The notes: a model not told the origin generated them from the letters alone. DNA of 64,000 nt from Oryza sativa Japonica Group (GCF_034140825.1 NC_089035.1:30621001-30685000); one strand, 5' to 3'; counted from the first letter of the stretch, positions 35,241 through 46,091 are shown. Program-made: numbers and translations.

Positions 35241-36707
35241 ATGGAGACATTCCTGCCAGCGATCTTGAGCGACCTCCTCGGCAGGTCCATCTCTTACCTG
35301 GTGCAGCGATACCGGCAGCAGAGCACGGTGCAGGACGACCTCGAGAAGCTGCGCCTCGCGCTGGTCAGGGTGCACGTCACCGTCGAGGAGGCCGAGGCGC
35401 GGCACATCACCAACAAGGCCATGCTCCGGCAGCTCGACGTGCTCAGGGAGGCCATGTACAGCGGCTACCACATGCTCGACGCCCTCACGTACCGAGCCCA
35501 CGCGGACGGGGCGTCGTTCTCGTTCGCGCCGTCCAGGCTCAACGCCGCCAAGCGCCTCCGCCTCCTCGCCGCCGACGAGGGCGCCGCGGAGCTGCGCCGC
35601 ACGGTCGACAGCCTCGGGCGGACGATCGCCGACATGAGGGAGTTCGTCGTCTTCCTCAAGGGCTACCCTCGCATCAGTACTCAGCCTTACAGCATGCACC
35701 TGCTCCTCGACAAGCTGATGTTCGGCCGGCAGAAGGAGGTGGAGCAGGTCGTTGGATTCCTGCTGCAGCCGGACGTCTGCGGCGCTGGCGCCGGCGCCGG
35801 CGCCGGCGTGCTGCACATAGTTGGCGTCGCGAGGGTCGGGAAGAGCACCCTCGTCGAACACGTCTGCCACGACGAGAGGGTCCGCGGCCGATTCTCCTCC
35901 ATCGTGTGCTTGAGCCGAGAAGACCTTGAGGACATGGGAGACCATCGTGCTCTGACCGTCAAGCACGGCAGCCATGCCTCCCACGGGAGCTCGCTCGTCG
36001 TCGTCGACCTAGCCGAGGACGAGGAGCCCGTGGGCGACGGGGCATGGAGGCGGCTGCGGTCGTCGGCGATGTGCAGGGCGCGGGGGAGCAGGATCATCGT
36101 GACGAGCAGGTCGCCGGAGACGGTCCGTGGCATCCCGGCGGCGCGCGCCATCGAGCTCAAGTTCCTCCGCGACGACGTCTACTGGTACTTCTTCAAGGTG
36201 CTCGCGTTCGGCAGCGCGAACCCGGACGACCACCCGAGGCTGGCGTCCATCGCCATGGACATCTCCGCGGAGCAGAAGGGCGGCTTCATAGGCGCCACCA
36301 TCGCCAGCAGCCTGATGAGGGCCAACCCGGACGCGCACTACTGGACCCTCATCCTCAAGAACATGAGGGAGTACACGCGGAAGCACCGCGCCATGTTCGG
36401 CAAGCACCCGCACGACCTGCTGCGGAACAACCACCCGGTGTACCTGTGGAGGCTGGCCGAGAGCTCCAAGATCTTCCTGTGCCACGGCTTCTACACCGCG
36501 TGCCCCGCCAAGCAGGAGATCCCCAGGGTGACGTTCCAGGAGGTGCTGTCCGGTAGGGTGACGCCCCGCGGGAGGTTCGAGGTCCTGGCGTGGACGTCGC
36601 AGATACCCCCTTGCCGGAGCTACCTGATGAGCTGCTCGCTGGACACGCCGCCTGGTCCGCACCGTGTCCTTGATAGGAAGAAGCGTCTTAGGCAGCTGGT
36701 TACATGA
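35241..36707 (+). CDS. LRR-less NB-ARC-like protein, copy C, GC-rich, 488 aa
   Basis: I chose the ATG of METFLPAILSDLLGRSISYL, which aligns with the family, over one 23 codons upstream. Rx_N-like helices cover about 1-85. LMFGRQKEVEQV is near 159. A Gly-Ala run, GAGAGAGAG (181-189), immediately precedes LHIVGVARVGKST (P-loop 195-203). Walker B reads SLVVVDLAED; this copy keeps Asp where the others have Glu. RNBS-B is GSRIIVTSRS. The end has FEVLAWTSQIPP and the basic tail RKKRLRQLVT. Third codon positions are nearly all G or C, unlike every neighbour in the array. The GA run is a GC-rich microsatellite-like expansion. There is no stop or frameshift across 488 codons. Confidence 0.86.
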   Translation: METFLPAILSDLLGRSISYLVQRYRQQSTVQDDLEKLRLALVRVHVTVEEAEARHITNKAMLRQLDVLREAMYSGYHMLDALTYRAHADGASFSFAPSRLNAAKRLRLLAADEGAAELRRTVDSLGRTIADMREFVVFLKGYPRISTQPYSMHLLLDKLMFGRQKEVEQVVGFLLQPDVCGAGAGAGAGVLHIVGVARVGKSTLVEHVCHDERVRGRFSSIVCLSREDLEDMGDHRALTVKHGSHASHGSSLVVVDLAEDEEPVGDGAWRRLRSSAMCRARGSRIIVTSRSPETVRGIPAARAIELKFLRDDVYWYFFKVLAFGSANPDDHPRLASIAMDISAEQKGGFIGATIASSLMRANPDAHYWTLILKNMREYTRKHRAMFGKHPHDLLRNNHPVYLWRLAESSKIFLCHGFYTACPAKQEIPRVTFQEVLSGRVTPRGRFEVLAWTSQIPPCRSYLMSCSLDTPPGPHRVLDRKKRLRQLVT

Positions 36708-36939
36708 AATGAAGCTGATCATCTCGTTTCATCTTGTCATGGTGTATGTAGATCCGATCCTCTGCAGCGGCTGTGCGCGAAATTGTACATTGCATTAAGT
36801 TGTGGTCCCACGTAATGTGTAGTTGAATCAAACTCCTCCGCCTCCCAATGCAACCTGTGGATTGAAACTGTGGCGCCAACAACGAAGTTGCGCCAAATAG
36901 CATCCTGCCATGCTTATGACCGTATGAGGAGTTTTTTTT

Positions 36940-38395
36940 TTTAATCGTACCGTGCTCTTTATTAACAAGGGACTTTACAAACTCCGGAAGGGGATCAGCC
37001 CAATGGACATCTGACCCGGGTACACACATCGACCTTGTCAAAATCCACATAGATCATCATTTTAATTTGCCTGAAGATGACGCCCGCAGGAGCATGATCA
37101 TAGTCAGTTGACTTCAAAGCACCCACCAGGATAGAACAATCTGGCGTTGAAGAACAATCTGACTTCAAAGCAGCCATCAGGATAGAACAATCTGGTTGCT
37201 TCTGACCTGGCGAACAACTCCTGGATCTCTGACATCCGTGCCCTCACTGTCCTGGTCATGTCCCAGTTTCTTCTTATTTGGGATGCGGTGCTTCACGTAC
37301 AACTCTCGCCGGGTGTCGAGGATCGTCTCGTTTGGCGTTGGACCTCTAACCAGCGCTACTCAGCGCGTTCGGTGTACCAAGCATTCTTCTATGGCCAGCA
37401 TTCCTTTGCCTATGCCGATCTTCTCTGGCACGAAAAAGGGTATTGCTAAATGCAGGTTCTTCCTTTGGTTTGCATTCCAGCAGCGCTGCTAGACAACTGA
37501 TCTCCTCCAGAAGCGTGGCATCGATAATCACTCGGTCTGCCCCTTTTGCGCTCAGGATCTTGAGACGGCGAACCACATGCTCCTCGACTACGTGTTTGCT
37601 TGGCAGGTTTGGCTCTGTGTTCTGTCGCCTCCTGGCTAGGCTACCCTCTCTCACCCCTGTGGCAATCGGTTCCAGGATTGGTGGCTGCCCTCCAGGGCCT
37701 GCTTACCTAAGCATCTCCGTGCCGGCTTCAACCCCTTAGTGCTCCTAATCTCTTGGCAATTGTGGAAGGAACGAAACTCTAGGGTTTTCGACTCTGCACT
37801 CTCTTCAATCTCAGTGGTTCTGGAGTCTATCCACTCGGAGGACCATCTGTAGTCTTTAGCAGGCGTTGCCGTTTTTGGGGACTTGTTTGGAGTGTAGCGT
37901 GGCTCGGCCCCTTCCCGCTGTTTGGAGTTTTGTTTTAGCCGCCGTAGTTTTCTAAGCTTCAGCCTTTTATTTTGCTTTTTCTCCCTTCCCTTGGCATAAG
38001 CTGGTTTGGCTAATTGTGTTGTGTAACTATAAATCTTTTAATATATTGACGTACAATTGTTTTGCGCGTTTTAAAAAAAAGATAGAACAATACGTTCCTA
38101 TGGCGAATTGGCGATGTGTGAGATTCCATGACTTGTTGCAGTAAGCAGAGCATACAAGCAAGCTTCAGCTTCGACACTCTGAGCATCATGCACAAATTCA
38201 ATTTTCCCTGCACCTGCTGGCACGCCATTTCCGTCATGATCCCGAATCACAAATCCCCAGCCACCAGTTTTGCTAGCTTCATAGAAAGCACCATCAATGT
38301 TCAGTCTCACCTCACCTTGAGGTGGAGGTCGCCAGTTTTCAGTACTCGAGGATTTGGCTGGGTTTTATCATATCTGACCGTATGAGTAGTTGGCA
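36940..38395 (-). mobile_element. Old LINE/RNase H fragment, split by a younger LINE
   Basis: On the minus strand, about 38310-38100 reads LNIDGAFYEASKTGGWGFVI and GAGKIEFVHDAQSVEAEA, an RNase H-like domain of plant non-LTR elements. The matching continuation (PAGVIFRQIKMMIYVDFDKV) lies at about 37090-37000, on the far side of an inserted LINE. The element is degenerate and incomplete. Confidence 0.6.
37193..38077 (+). mobile_element. 5'-truncated LINE with target-site duplication
   Basis: The left flank GATAGAACAAT (37182-37192) is repeated right after a TTTTAAAAAAAA tail (38078-38088). The body contains degenerate zinc-knuckle reverse-transcriptase tail phrases (SVYQAFFYGQHSFAYADLLW, AKCRFFLWFAFQQRC) in changing frames. 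It inserted into the older minus-strand RNase H fragment. Confidence 0.75.
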
Positions 38396-38429
38396 TTACA
38401 TCTCGCTTGCCCATCCAATTATGAACATG

Positions 38430-38544
38430 CCCTCCGTCCCATATTATAAGGGATTTTTGGTGGATATGATATCTCTATCCAAATTCATCGTATTAGAATA
38501 TGTCACGTCCACGAAAAATCCCTTATAATATGGGATGGAGGGAG
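38430..38544. mobile_element. Stowaway-like MITE, about 115 bp
   Basis: CCCTCCGTCCCATATTATAA and TTATAATATGGGATGGAGGG are inverted ends, and TA follows the right end. Confidence 0.75.
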
Positions 38545-38619
38545 TACTTCTCAAAAAGCACGATTTTTTCAGGAATTTGTTCAGTTACTAAAAAAACCCT
38601 TCAATCCAAAACCCCTTCT

Positions 38620-38995
38620 TGGCGTGGTATTCAGCCCACGAACCATTAAAAATCCAAGCCCACAATTTGGTCCACAAGCTGCATCTATTCCCAAGCCCAC
38701 CCGTCACTCAAAGGCCCGGTTGGTCTCTCTCTCCCTCGCCGCGTCCTGCTGGGAAATCCGGCGATGGCTGCGGGCGCTATCTCCGCCGGCGGGCGCGCGG
38801 CGCGGGCGTCCGCGGCGGCGCTGTGGTCCCGGCGCCGGCAGTGGTTGCTTCTGCGCGTGGAGTCCCTGCCGCCCATACTCTCCGCCCGCGCGATCCCCGC
38901 CGCGGACCTGCATGCCGAGCCGGTTTGCGCCGCCGGCCCCGTCCTCCTCCCCGCCGCCTGACTTCCACGCCGCCGTGATGGGTAAATAGCATAGC
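38620..38995 (+). promoter_or_regulatory. GC-rich leader exon upstream of remnant 1
   Basis: Several GCCCA words precede a GC-rich exon-like stretch. The part around TCCGGCGATGGC (about 38758) and the end CTGACTTCCACG (about 38959) match the leader at 58.7-59.0 kb. A donor such as GATGGGTAAATAG ends it. The acceptor TTGCTCCTGCAG near 39660 would join it to remnant 1. A 65-residue frame from ATG 38764 is only partly shared with the 58.8 kb copy, so I do not call it a gene. Confidence 0.5.
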
Positions 38996-39310
38996 TAGGT
39001 AGGTAGCCGTTGGTTGGTGGATTTGTTGTGATTTCCATGTTCTCATCGGATAGGTTGATTGGATAGATTGATTTTGTTGTCCTAAATGTCGTGCTCTCTA
39101 AACGCTTAGCATGTAGGGAGATCTCCTGACGAGTTGGCTATCGATATTGGGGATGAATGGCTGCTTGGGGTACTTTCCTCAGTAAATTACAATATGATTC
39201 GATGTAACTGTTGAGTAGTCCAGGTCTCAGTGCCGACTGCCGAGTGTGGGCTGGGTTTGGGGGCTGTAATTAGTAACATTGTTGCTGACTTTGTACATGT
39301 TTACCCTCTA

Positions 39311-39388
39311 CTCCCCCATCCCAAAAAAAGGCAACCTAGTGATTTGTTGTACTAGGAGGTCGTCTTTTTTTTTTTAGGACGGAGGGAG
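39311..39388. mobile_element. Very short Stowaway-like MITE, 78 bp
   Basis: The ends CTCCCCCATCCC and GGACGGAGGGAG are flanked by TA on both sides. Confidence 0.65.
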
Positions 39389-39707
39389 TATGACTTAATA
39401 AAAAGTTCGATTGGTGCACTAGTGTCGGTCCAGTGAGATTAGGCCACCAAGCTCTCTTGCAGTGCTAAGTGGTAAACTGCTAATACACGTTCTGAAATCC
39501 ACAATCACTTGCCCTCAATGCCCCGGCCTAGCAGTGCCTTTGTAGAATCATTGTATCTAGATAGCAGCCTCCAATGATTTCAATGTGTCCACATCACAAT
39601 TCCTTGTCGCTAATCTATTTAAGAAACATGCCTGATTGCCGTAAGTCTTGCTCCTGCAGTACGGCCTGAAACACCTCTTTTCCCTCTATGATTTATAACA
39701 GTTCACC

Positions 39708-40133
39708 ATGGAGACCTTCCTTTCTGCAGTTCTTGGTGATCTTATCAGCAGATCCATATCCTTCCTCATTGATACTTGATACTACTGGAAGCAACAGGGT
39801 GTGGACGAGAATCTGCATTGGCTGCAGTGCGCGCGTCTGTTGATCCAAACCGTTGTTGAGGAGGCCGATAGGAGACACATCACAAGCTAAGCAATGATCC
39901 TTCAACTTCAAATGATGAGAAAAGCGATGTACAAAGGCTACTACATGTCTGAATCTTTCAGTTACCAAATCATCACAGGTAAATCCCAAGGTGAGTTGGT
40001 TGACCTCTTGATCGCTTTCTCCCATTTAGTTCAGCAAAGTGGTTTTATTTATCCACTGGAACAACGGAAATACTCTGTAAGGGGAAGAGATAAAAGAGAT
40101 GCAAAAGATGGTTGGTATCTTGAAAAAACATAG
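39708..40133 (+). pseudogene. Remnant 1 of the NB-ARC-like family (N-terminal part)
   Basis: It starts METFLSAVLGDLISRSISFL in the family context TTCACCATGGAG. It runs as recognisable sequence to about the position of the family phrase KELQKMLGHLE. Two in-frame stops occur early (after LIDT and after HIT), and a shift follows. The copy then ends, with no P-loop region. The promoter block of copy D follows directly. Its leader, remnant and gene layout matches remnant 3 before copy H. Confidence 0.85.
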
Positions 40134-40230
40134 AATAGAGCAGTCTTTTCTACTACAAATGAGCATAGGTAGTATGAAGTAGAGGATTATTGATAACCTA
40201 TGTTAATTGGTTGAGTCTGAATCGAGTTGA

Positions 40231-40275
40231 TGTTTGCTAATTGTAAGGTATGAGTCGTGTTCTGAAAATCACCTT
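40231..40275 (+). promoter_or_regulatory. Family promoter block, copy D
   Basis: TTTGCTAATTGTAAGGTATG then CTGAAAATCACC. It is a diverged form of a block found upstream of copies D to H, about 400 bases from the ATG here. Confidence 0.5.
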
Positions 40276-40635
40276 CTCAGCCTTCTGAATGGCCCACTGT
40301 GTAAGGAAAAGAAAAAAAAGAAGCCAAAGCATTGAAATGTTTTGAAGGTGTGACTCGTTCTCTGAACCTTCTCAGTCCTCACGAACCTTCTGTTGGCGAC
40401 GGGCCACCTGTCGACATGACTAATTGTGCAGTCAACAGCTGAATGTCTGAAACGGACAATCATATGTCAATGAGTGATCCACTGTGTAAAACAAGCCAAA
40501 GCATTGCTCCTAGCAGCGGTCTTGCAATGCAATTTTGTTTTTGAAGACACTTGCAATGAGTTCAACAGCAACAGGACAACTTGTTTAAATTGCCAGCCTG
40601 ATTGCTCTCCCTCTTCCTATCACAAAAATCTCACC

Positions 40636-42157
40636 ATGGACACCATCTTTTCTGCTGTTCTTGGTGATCTTTTTAGCAGGTCCATATCCTTCGTGATTGA
40701 TATATACCATCACCATCACCAGGGCGGTGTGGAGGAGAATCTACAGCAGTTACACCGCATGCTGTTGCGAATCAAAGCCGTCGTTGAGGAGGCAGACAGT
40801 AGGTGCATCACAAACCAAGCGATGCTGCTGCAACTCAGGATGTTGAGAGATGTCATGTTCAGAGGCTACTATTTCGTTGATAATTTCAGGTACAGAATCT
40901 TTCAAGCTCAAGCTAAAGACGAGGTGGGTGATCACTCTCTCGACCTGCCCCCTTTCAATCCATTAGAACGATTTTTTATCTTCACTAGAGCAAGTAAAAT
41001 CGCATCTGAAATCTTGGAGAAAAAAGAGCTGCAAAAAGATGCTTGGTCACCTGGAAACCATTGTTTCAGACACGCAAGAGTTTGTTGTGCTTGCGAGCAG
41101 CTACCCTCGTATAACTCGCCAACCCTATTGCAGCTATGTGTTGCTGGAAAACTGCATGTTTGGTCGTCATGCAGAACTGGAAAGGGTCATCAAGTTCTTG
41201 CTAGAACAACATCCTCTTTGTGGTGCAAAAGGTATTGATGTGCTTCCGATAATTGGACCAGGCAAAGTTGGGAAGAGCACTCTTGTTGAGCATGTCTGCC
41301 GTGATGAAAGAGTACGTAAATGCTTCTCTACAATTGTTTTCTATGGCCCGGATAGCATTGATAATGGAGACATGGTGCTTCTTCCAGACACCAGGGCAAT
41401 CAAATATCGAAATCCTGCCTCAGGCGAACAGTCATTAGCTATCATTGAACTTGTCGATGAGATGGATGATGAAACATGGAGAAGAATATTACACAGCTTG
41501 AGAGGAGACCACATAACATCTGTGAGTAAGATCATAATAACGAGTCGATCAAGAAAGATAGCAACTTTTGGAACAACAAAAGCACTCCAATTAGATTTTC
41601 TCCCAAAAGAAGCCTTTTGGTATCTGTTCAAGACGGTTGCATTTGGGAGCACAAATCCTGAGGAGGAGCCGAAGCTAGCATCCATTTGTATGGAGATCGC
41701 AGACTTGGTGAATGGATCATTCATGGAATCAAATGTTGTTGGGAGCATACTCAGATCTAATATTACTGCTCAATTCTGGTACAATTTTCTCAAACGCTTG
41801 AAATATTTCACTGACAGACATTTCCGTCTGCTAGGTGAACACCCAAGAGACTCATACAAGTCTAACCGTGGGCGTACTTACATATGGATGCATAAAAACT
41901 ACTATGGTGACGGTGACGCAGCGACATACAATCTTTACCATGCAAATTCTGCAGGACTAAATAATCTACCAATGATACGAATGAGCGATATGCTTATCGG
42001 AAATGTTAAGCCTCAGAAGAAATGTGAAGCCCTGGAATGGCAATCCAGCATACCTCCATACTATAGCTATATCGTGCAATACGGGATACTTGCACGGCAG
42101 CCGCTTATGCTACCTAAAAGGAAGCGATCCCGGGCGCTCTTAGAGGAGTTAGTTTGA
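40636..42157 (+). pseudogene. NB-ARC-like family, copy D, frameshifted
   Basis: The copy is full length by homology: ATG in TCACCATGGAC, N terminus MDTIFSAVLGDLFSRSISF. An extra A in the run at 41033-41037 (five A, where paralogs have four) shifts the frame after EKKELQK. The first frame stops at 41238. The rest is open in another frame to 42157. It holds ENCMFGRHAELERV, the P-loop GPGKVGKST, SLAIIELVDE, the SKIIITSRSRKIATFG region, CEALEWQSSIPPYYSY and the tail PKRKRSR. Apart from this one base the copy looks intact, so it is a recent pseudogene, a polymorphism or a sequence error. A His run (HHHH) sits near residue 27. Confidence 0.85.
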
Positions 42158-42159
42158 TC

Positions 42160-43180
42160 CAAAATAATGTTGGTTGTCAAACTAGTTTAGCTCCATCCAT
42201 ATGGCACATCAAACAAATATGGATTCTATAACAGCAACAGTTTATAAAATATGTTTGACTCCATTCTTATCCAGTTATTTTGATGTAAACTTACTATTAC
42301 TTGTGTACATCTTTATGCAGGAATGTCGTGCCATCTTCCGTCATATAATCTTTTAGTCATATGGTTTTGTTTTTTTTTTGTAAGGTTGGACATATCTTTT
42401 TATGTTTATATATTTATAAAATTTTATGAAATTTGAATCTGTATCTCTATATCACTCCCTTTGTTCTCGAATAACATTGACATCTGACTCACCACAAATT
42501 ATATTTGAACGATTAGATTTTGATGAATGAAACTTGTATGGTTATATTTGTGAAGCATAGCACTTTAATAATGTAACATTAACTAACATATTTAGGTATT
42601 TATATATTTTTTAAAAAAAGAAGTGGTCTAAGTTTGAAATTGAACAGTACAAACATGACTAAAAGGAGCCATCATATTCATTCTCAAGGCTTAGAAATTA
42701 TTATGTTAAATGAAATAAAAAAGAAATATCTATGCTATCCATCAAAGTGGAACATTATATAGTATAGATCGATAGCCACAGATGTATAAGAAACAGTTTT
42801 ATTTTAAAAAAGGAGAGGAAGAGTGGTGTAGAACATGCAAATTTACTTCAAATAACACTGCCCAACTGGTTCGTTTTATGTTTAGCTTAGATAATTCTTC
42901 ATTCAACCTTTTGTCAAAGGAGGGATTGTTTTATAAAGAAAAAGTGTGGAGTGACAGTGACTGAAATGTAGCAAATTTTCAGTTGCCTCAGGATGAACAA
43001 GAAATCCCTCTCTTTTTCTTTTTTTTTTTTGGCTGCAGTAAAATGTGGGTCTTTGTTCATTTCTTAAAACAGAGACAAGTTGGCTTTTAAATTTCTCCCT
43101 CGTGCATTTTTTTTGTAAGACCCAATTTGATTTGTCATGGTCTTTTATGTTGAACTTTGACATTAAATATATTTGTAACA
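42160..43180. other. 3' flank of copy D, duplicated beside copy E
   Basis: Phrases such as CTTTTAGTCATATGG (near 42350), TATTTGTGAAGC and CTAAAAGGAGCCA recur in order beyond copy E, so the duplicated unit extends at least 500 bases 3' of the stop. No gene is seen. Confidence 0.55.
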
Positions 43181-43188
43181 AAATGTTA

Positions 43189-43288
43189 CTTCCTCCGTTT
43201 CACAACGTAAGTCATTCTAGCATTTTCCACATTCATATTGATGTTAATGAATCTAAATAGAATGACTTACATTGTGAAACGGAGGGAG
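43189..43288. mobile_element. Stowaway-like MITE, 100 bp
   Basis: CTTCCTCCGTTTCACAACGT and TGTGAAACGGAGGGAG are inverted ends, flanked by TA on both sides. Confidence 0.8.
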
Positions 43289-43716
43289 TACTAAGTTAGA
43301 AGAGCATGACCATATGAAAGCGTGTTGAACCATAATTCCAGTGGCGACTCAAGTATCAAGCAATACAATGCCTTTACCACTCAGAATCTCACATCATCTG
43401 TTTGTACGTTTTTCGTCAGACTTCCATGCTTGTTTTCTCTCATGAGTTCTGACACTGAGAGAACACAAGAAGGTTCCTCATGCTTCTATGGCTTAATCTG
43501 ATGATCATACCATTTCTTCTGTTTTCTCCAAATATAAGTAAGAAACATATTGCATCACATTCTCTCGTATGACACCTGCATGGATTTTTTTTCTAAAATA
43601 AACAAAAACACATATTGCTTTCTCCAGCATTCCAAGAGTCAAGGAAACATGGAACAGGACAGTCTTTTCTACGAATAAAGCAAACAATAATATGAAGTGG
43701 AGGGTAATTTATCAAA

Positions 43717-44243
43717 GAGTAAAATGCATGGAGGATCACTTAACTTGTTTAGTTGTGTCAAGTAGGTCACTCTACTTTTAAAATACACATCTAGATCACT
43801 AATGAGTCAAGTGAGTCACTTGTTCATCTAACTATCCATATGAGCATACCTTGTACGCATGACATGCTACCTATGATTGAAAAAAATGCTTTGACATATG
43901 TAGAAAATCACATATGTATTTTTTTCCCATTCTCACAGCACGACCACTTGAAAATATACGAAATTAGGAGAACCAAATCATTTTCACTTTGCTTTTTTAT
44001 GAGTTATTGTACAATCTTAAACAACAACGGAGGCAAAATCCTATTAGGCAATGGCGGCGGATGCTCAAACATTTTTTTCAACCCTAGGTGACATGCTATA
44101 TGTATGAGGTGTGCTCATGTGAATAGTTAAATGGCTAAATGACTCACTTAACTTACATTAATGATCCAGATGTGCATTTTAAAAGTAGAGTGACCTATAT
44201 GATACACCTAAGCAAATTGGATGACCCTCCATGTATATTACTC
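43717..44243. mobile_element. Mutator-type MITE, 527 bp, upstream of copy E
   Basis: It has long inverted ends of about 80 bases (GAGTAAAATGCATGGAGG and its near complement). The 9-bp flanks TTTATCAAA and CTTATCAAA differ at one base. It lies about 60 bases before the promoter block of copy E and separates it from upstream sequence that is contiguous in other copies. Confidence 0.75.
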
Positions 44244-44298
44244 CTTATCAAACGCCTGGCTTAATTACCTAATTCTGAAAACGTAAGGGAGCTGACGT

Positions 44299-44340
44299 TT
44301 GCTAATTCTAAGGTCTAGCACGTGTACTGAAAATCATCGC
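44299..44340 (+). promoter_or_regulatory. Family promoter block, copy E, with intact G-box
   Basis: TTTGCTAATTCTAAGGTCTA then GCACGTGTACTGAAAATCA. CACGTG (44319-44324) is a true G-box only in this copy; the others have CACATG or CACGTC. It is about 260 bases before the ATG. Confidence 0.55.
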
Positions 44341-44561
44341 CTCTTATGAGCCCTTCGTTGTCACTATCGGCGACTGAATGTGCAGTCAACACTCAACAAC
44401 TAAAACGTTTGAAACCAACAACTCAGCAAGAAATCGCTGTTAAGGGCTGACCTGGAGCAATTCAACAACAACATGTACAGCTCCCTGTGGCTAGGCTTCA
44501 GTATAAGTTGCATGCCTGCCCTGATTATACCCTTGTTCCAATCATAACAAAAATCTTAACC

Positions 44562-46091
44562 ATGATGGACACTTTCTTTTCTGCTGTTCTTGGTGATCTT
44601 CTCAGCAGGTCCATATCCTTCATGATTGACAGATACAAACAGCAACAGCAGAGCGTGGAGGAGGAGAGCCGTCTGCAGCAGTTACACCGCGTGCTTCTAC
44701 GGATCGAAGCCATCGTCGAGGAGGCCGACGGGAGGCTCATCACAAACCGAGCGATGCTGCAACAGCTTGGCATGTTGAGAGAGATGATGTACAGAGGCTA
44801 CTACTTCCTCGATGGTTTCAGGTATCGAATCGCTCAACCACATGCTCAAGATGAGGTGGGTGATCTGTCCCCTTTCAGTCCATTAAAGCGGTTCTGTATC
44901 TCCACTAGAGATAGGAAAACTACAATATCCGAAATTTTGGAGAAAAAAGAGCTGCAAGAGATGCTTGGTCGCCTGAAAACCGTAGTTTCAGACATGCAGG
45001 AGTTTGTTGTGCTCGTCAGCGGCTACCCTCGTATGAAACGCCAACCATATTGCAGCTACTTGTTGCTGGAGAACTGCATGTTTGGCCGCCAAATAGAGAA
45101 GGAGAGGATCATCAACTTCTTGCTAGCACCACATCCTCTCGGTGATGAAGAAGATATCGATGTGCTTCCGATAATTGGACCGGGCAGAGTTGGGAAGAGC
45201 ACACTCGTCGAGCACGTCTGCCGTGATGAAAGGGTTCGTGAATACTTTTCTACGACTGTTTTCTATGGCCCAGATAGCATTGGCGATGGAGACCTGGCGC
45301 CTCTTACAGACACCGGTGCAATCAAACATCGAAATCCTGCCTCAAGCAAGCTGTCACTAGCGATCATTGAACTTGTGGATGAGATGGATGATGAAACATG
45401 GAGAAGAATATTGCAAAGCCTAAGATCAGGAGACCATGTAGCACCTGTGAGCAAGATCATAATAACAAGTCGATCAAACAAGATCGCAACTTTTGGAACA
45501 ACAAAAGCACTCCATTTAGGTTTTTTGCCAAAAGAAGATTTTTGGTATTTCTTCAAGACGGTCGCATTTGGGAGCACAAATCCAGAAGAGGAGCCGAAGC
45601 TAGCATCTATATGTATGGAGATTGCAGCTGTTCTGAATGGATCTTTCATGGGATTAAACATCGTTGCGAGCATACTCAATTCTAATCTCAGCGCTCAATT
45701 CTGGTACAGTTTGCTCAAACGCCTGAAATTTTTCACATACAGGCATATACATCTGCTAGGTGAACACCCAAGAGACTTGTATAATGCTAACAGTGGACGT
45801 ACTTACATTTGGATGCATGAAAACTATTGTGGTGACAGTGACTTAGTGACATACAATTATTACCAAGTAAATTCTGCAAGGTTAAATGGTCTACAAACGG
45901 TACTAACAAGCAGAGATATTCTAACCGGAACTGTTAAGCCTCAGGCAGCAAAATATGAAGTCTTGGAATGGCAATCCAGCATACCTCCATACATTAGCTA
46001 CATCACGCAATACGAGATACTTGCACAACAGAAACTTATGCTACCTCCTAAAAGGAAGCGATCCGGGGCGCTCTCAGAAGAGTTAGTTTGA
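44562..46091 (+). CDS. LRR-less NB-ARC-like protein, copy E, 509 aa
   Basis: Two adjacent ATG codons give MMDTFFSAVLGDLLSRSISF; the second lines up with the paralogs. An upstream extension of 25 codons is unsupported. The Rx_N-like region with VLLRIEAIVEEADGRLITN covers about 1-90, with MYRGYYFLDGFRYR where an EDVID-type motif would be. NCMFGRQIEKERI is at 171-183. The P-loop GPGRVGKST is at 206-214. Walker B reads SLAIIELVDEMDDETW. SKIIITSRSNKIATFGTT follows, then PKEDFWYFFKTVAFGS. GLPL is replaced by NGSFMGLNIVASIL. The unique C-terminal part has EVLEWQSSIPPYISYI and ends PPKRKRSGALSEELV. The gene is complete, intronless, and closest to copy D. Confidence 0.88.
   Translation: MMDTFFSAVLGDLLSRSISFMIDRYKQQQQSVEEESRLQQLHRVLLRIEAIVEEADGRLITNRAMLQQLGMLREMMYRGYYFLDGFRYRIAQPHAQDEVGDLSPFSPLKRFCISTRDRKTTISEILEKKELQEMLGRLKTVVSDMQEFVVLVSGYPRMKRQPYCSYLLLENCMFGRQIEKERIINFLLAPHPLGDEEDIDVLPIIGPGRVGKSTLVEHVCRDERVREYFSTTVFYGPDSIGDGDLAPLTDTGAIKHRNPASSKLSLAIIELVDEMDDETWRRILQSLRSGDHVAPVSKIIITSRSNKIATFGTTKALHLGFLPKEDFWYFFKTVAFGSTNPEEEPKLASICMEIAAVLNGSFMGLNIVASILNSNLSAQFWYSLLKRLKFFTYRHIHLLGEHPRDLYNANSGRTYIWMHENYCGDSDLVTYNYYQVNSARLNGLQTVLTSRDILTGTVKPQAAKYEVLEWQSSIPPYISYITQYEILAQQKLMLPPKRKRSGALSEELV

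Noticed and set aside
38764-38961. Small protein in the GC-rich leader
   Set aside because: The matching leader at 58.8 kb keeps only the first codons. The frame is then lost, so a 5' UTR exon explains both better.
40474-46091. N-terminal extensions of copies D, E and G from upstream ATGs
   Set aside because: The extensions are not conserved among paralogs, while the ATG in the CACCATGGAC context opens every copy with the same MDxFFSAVLGD-like start.
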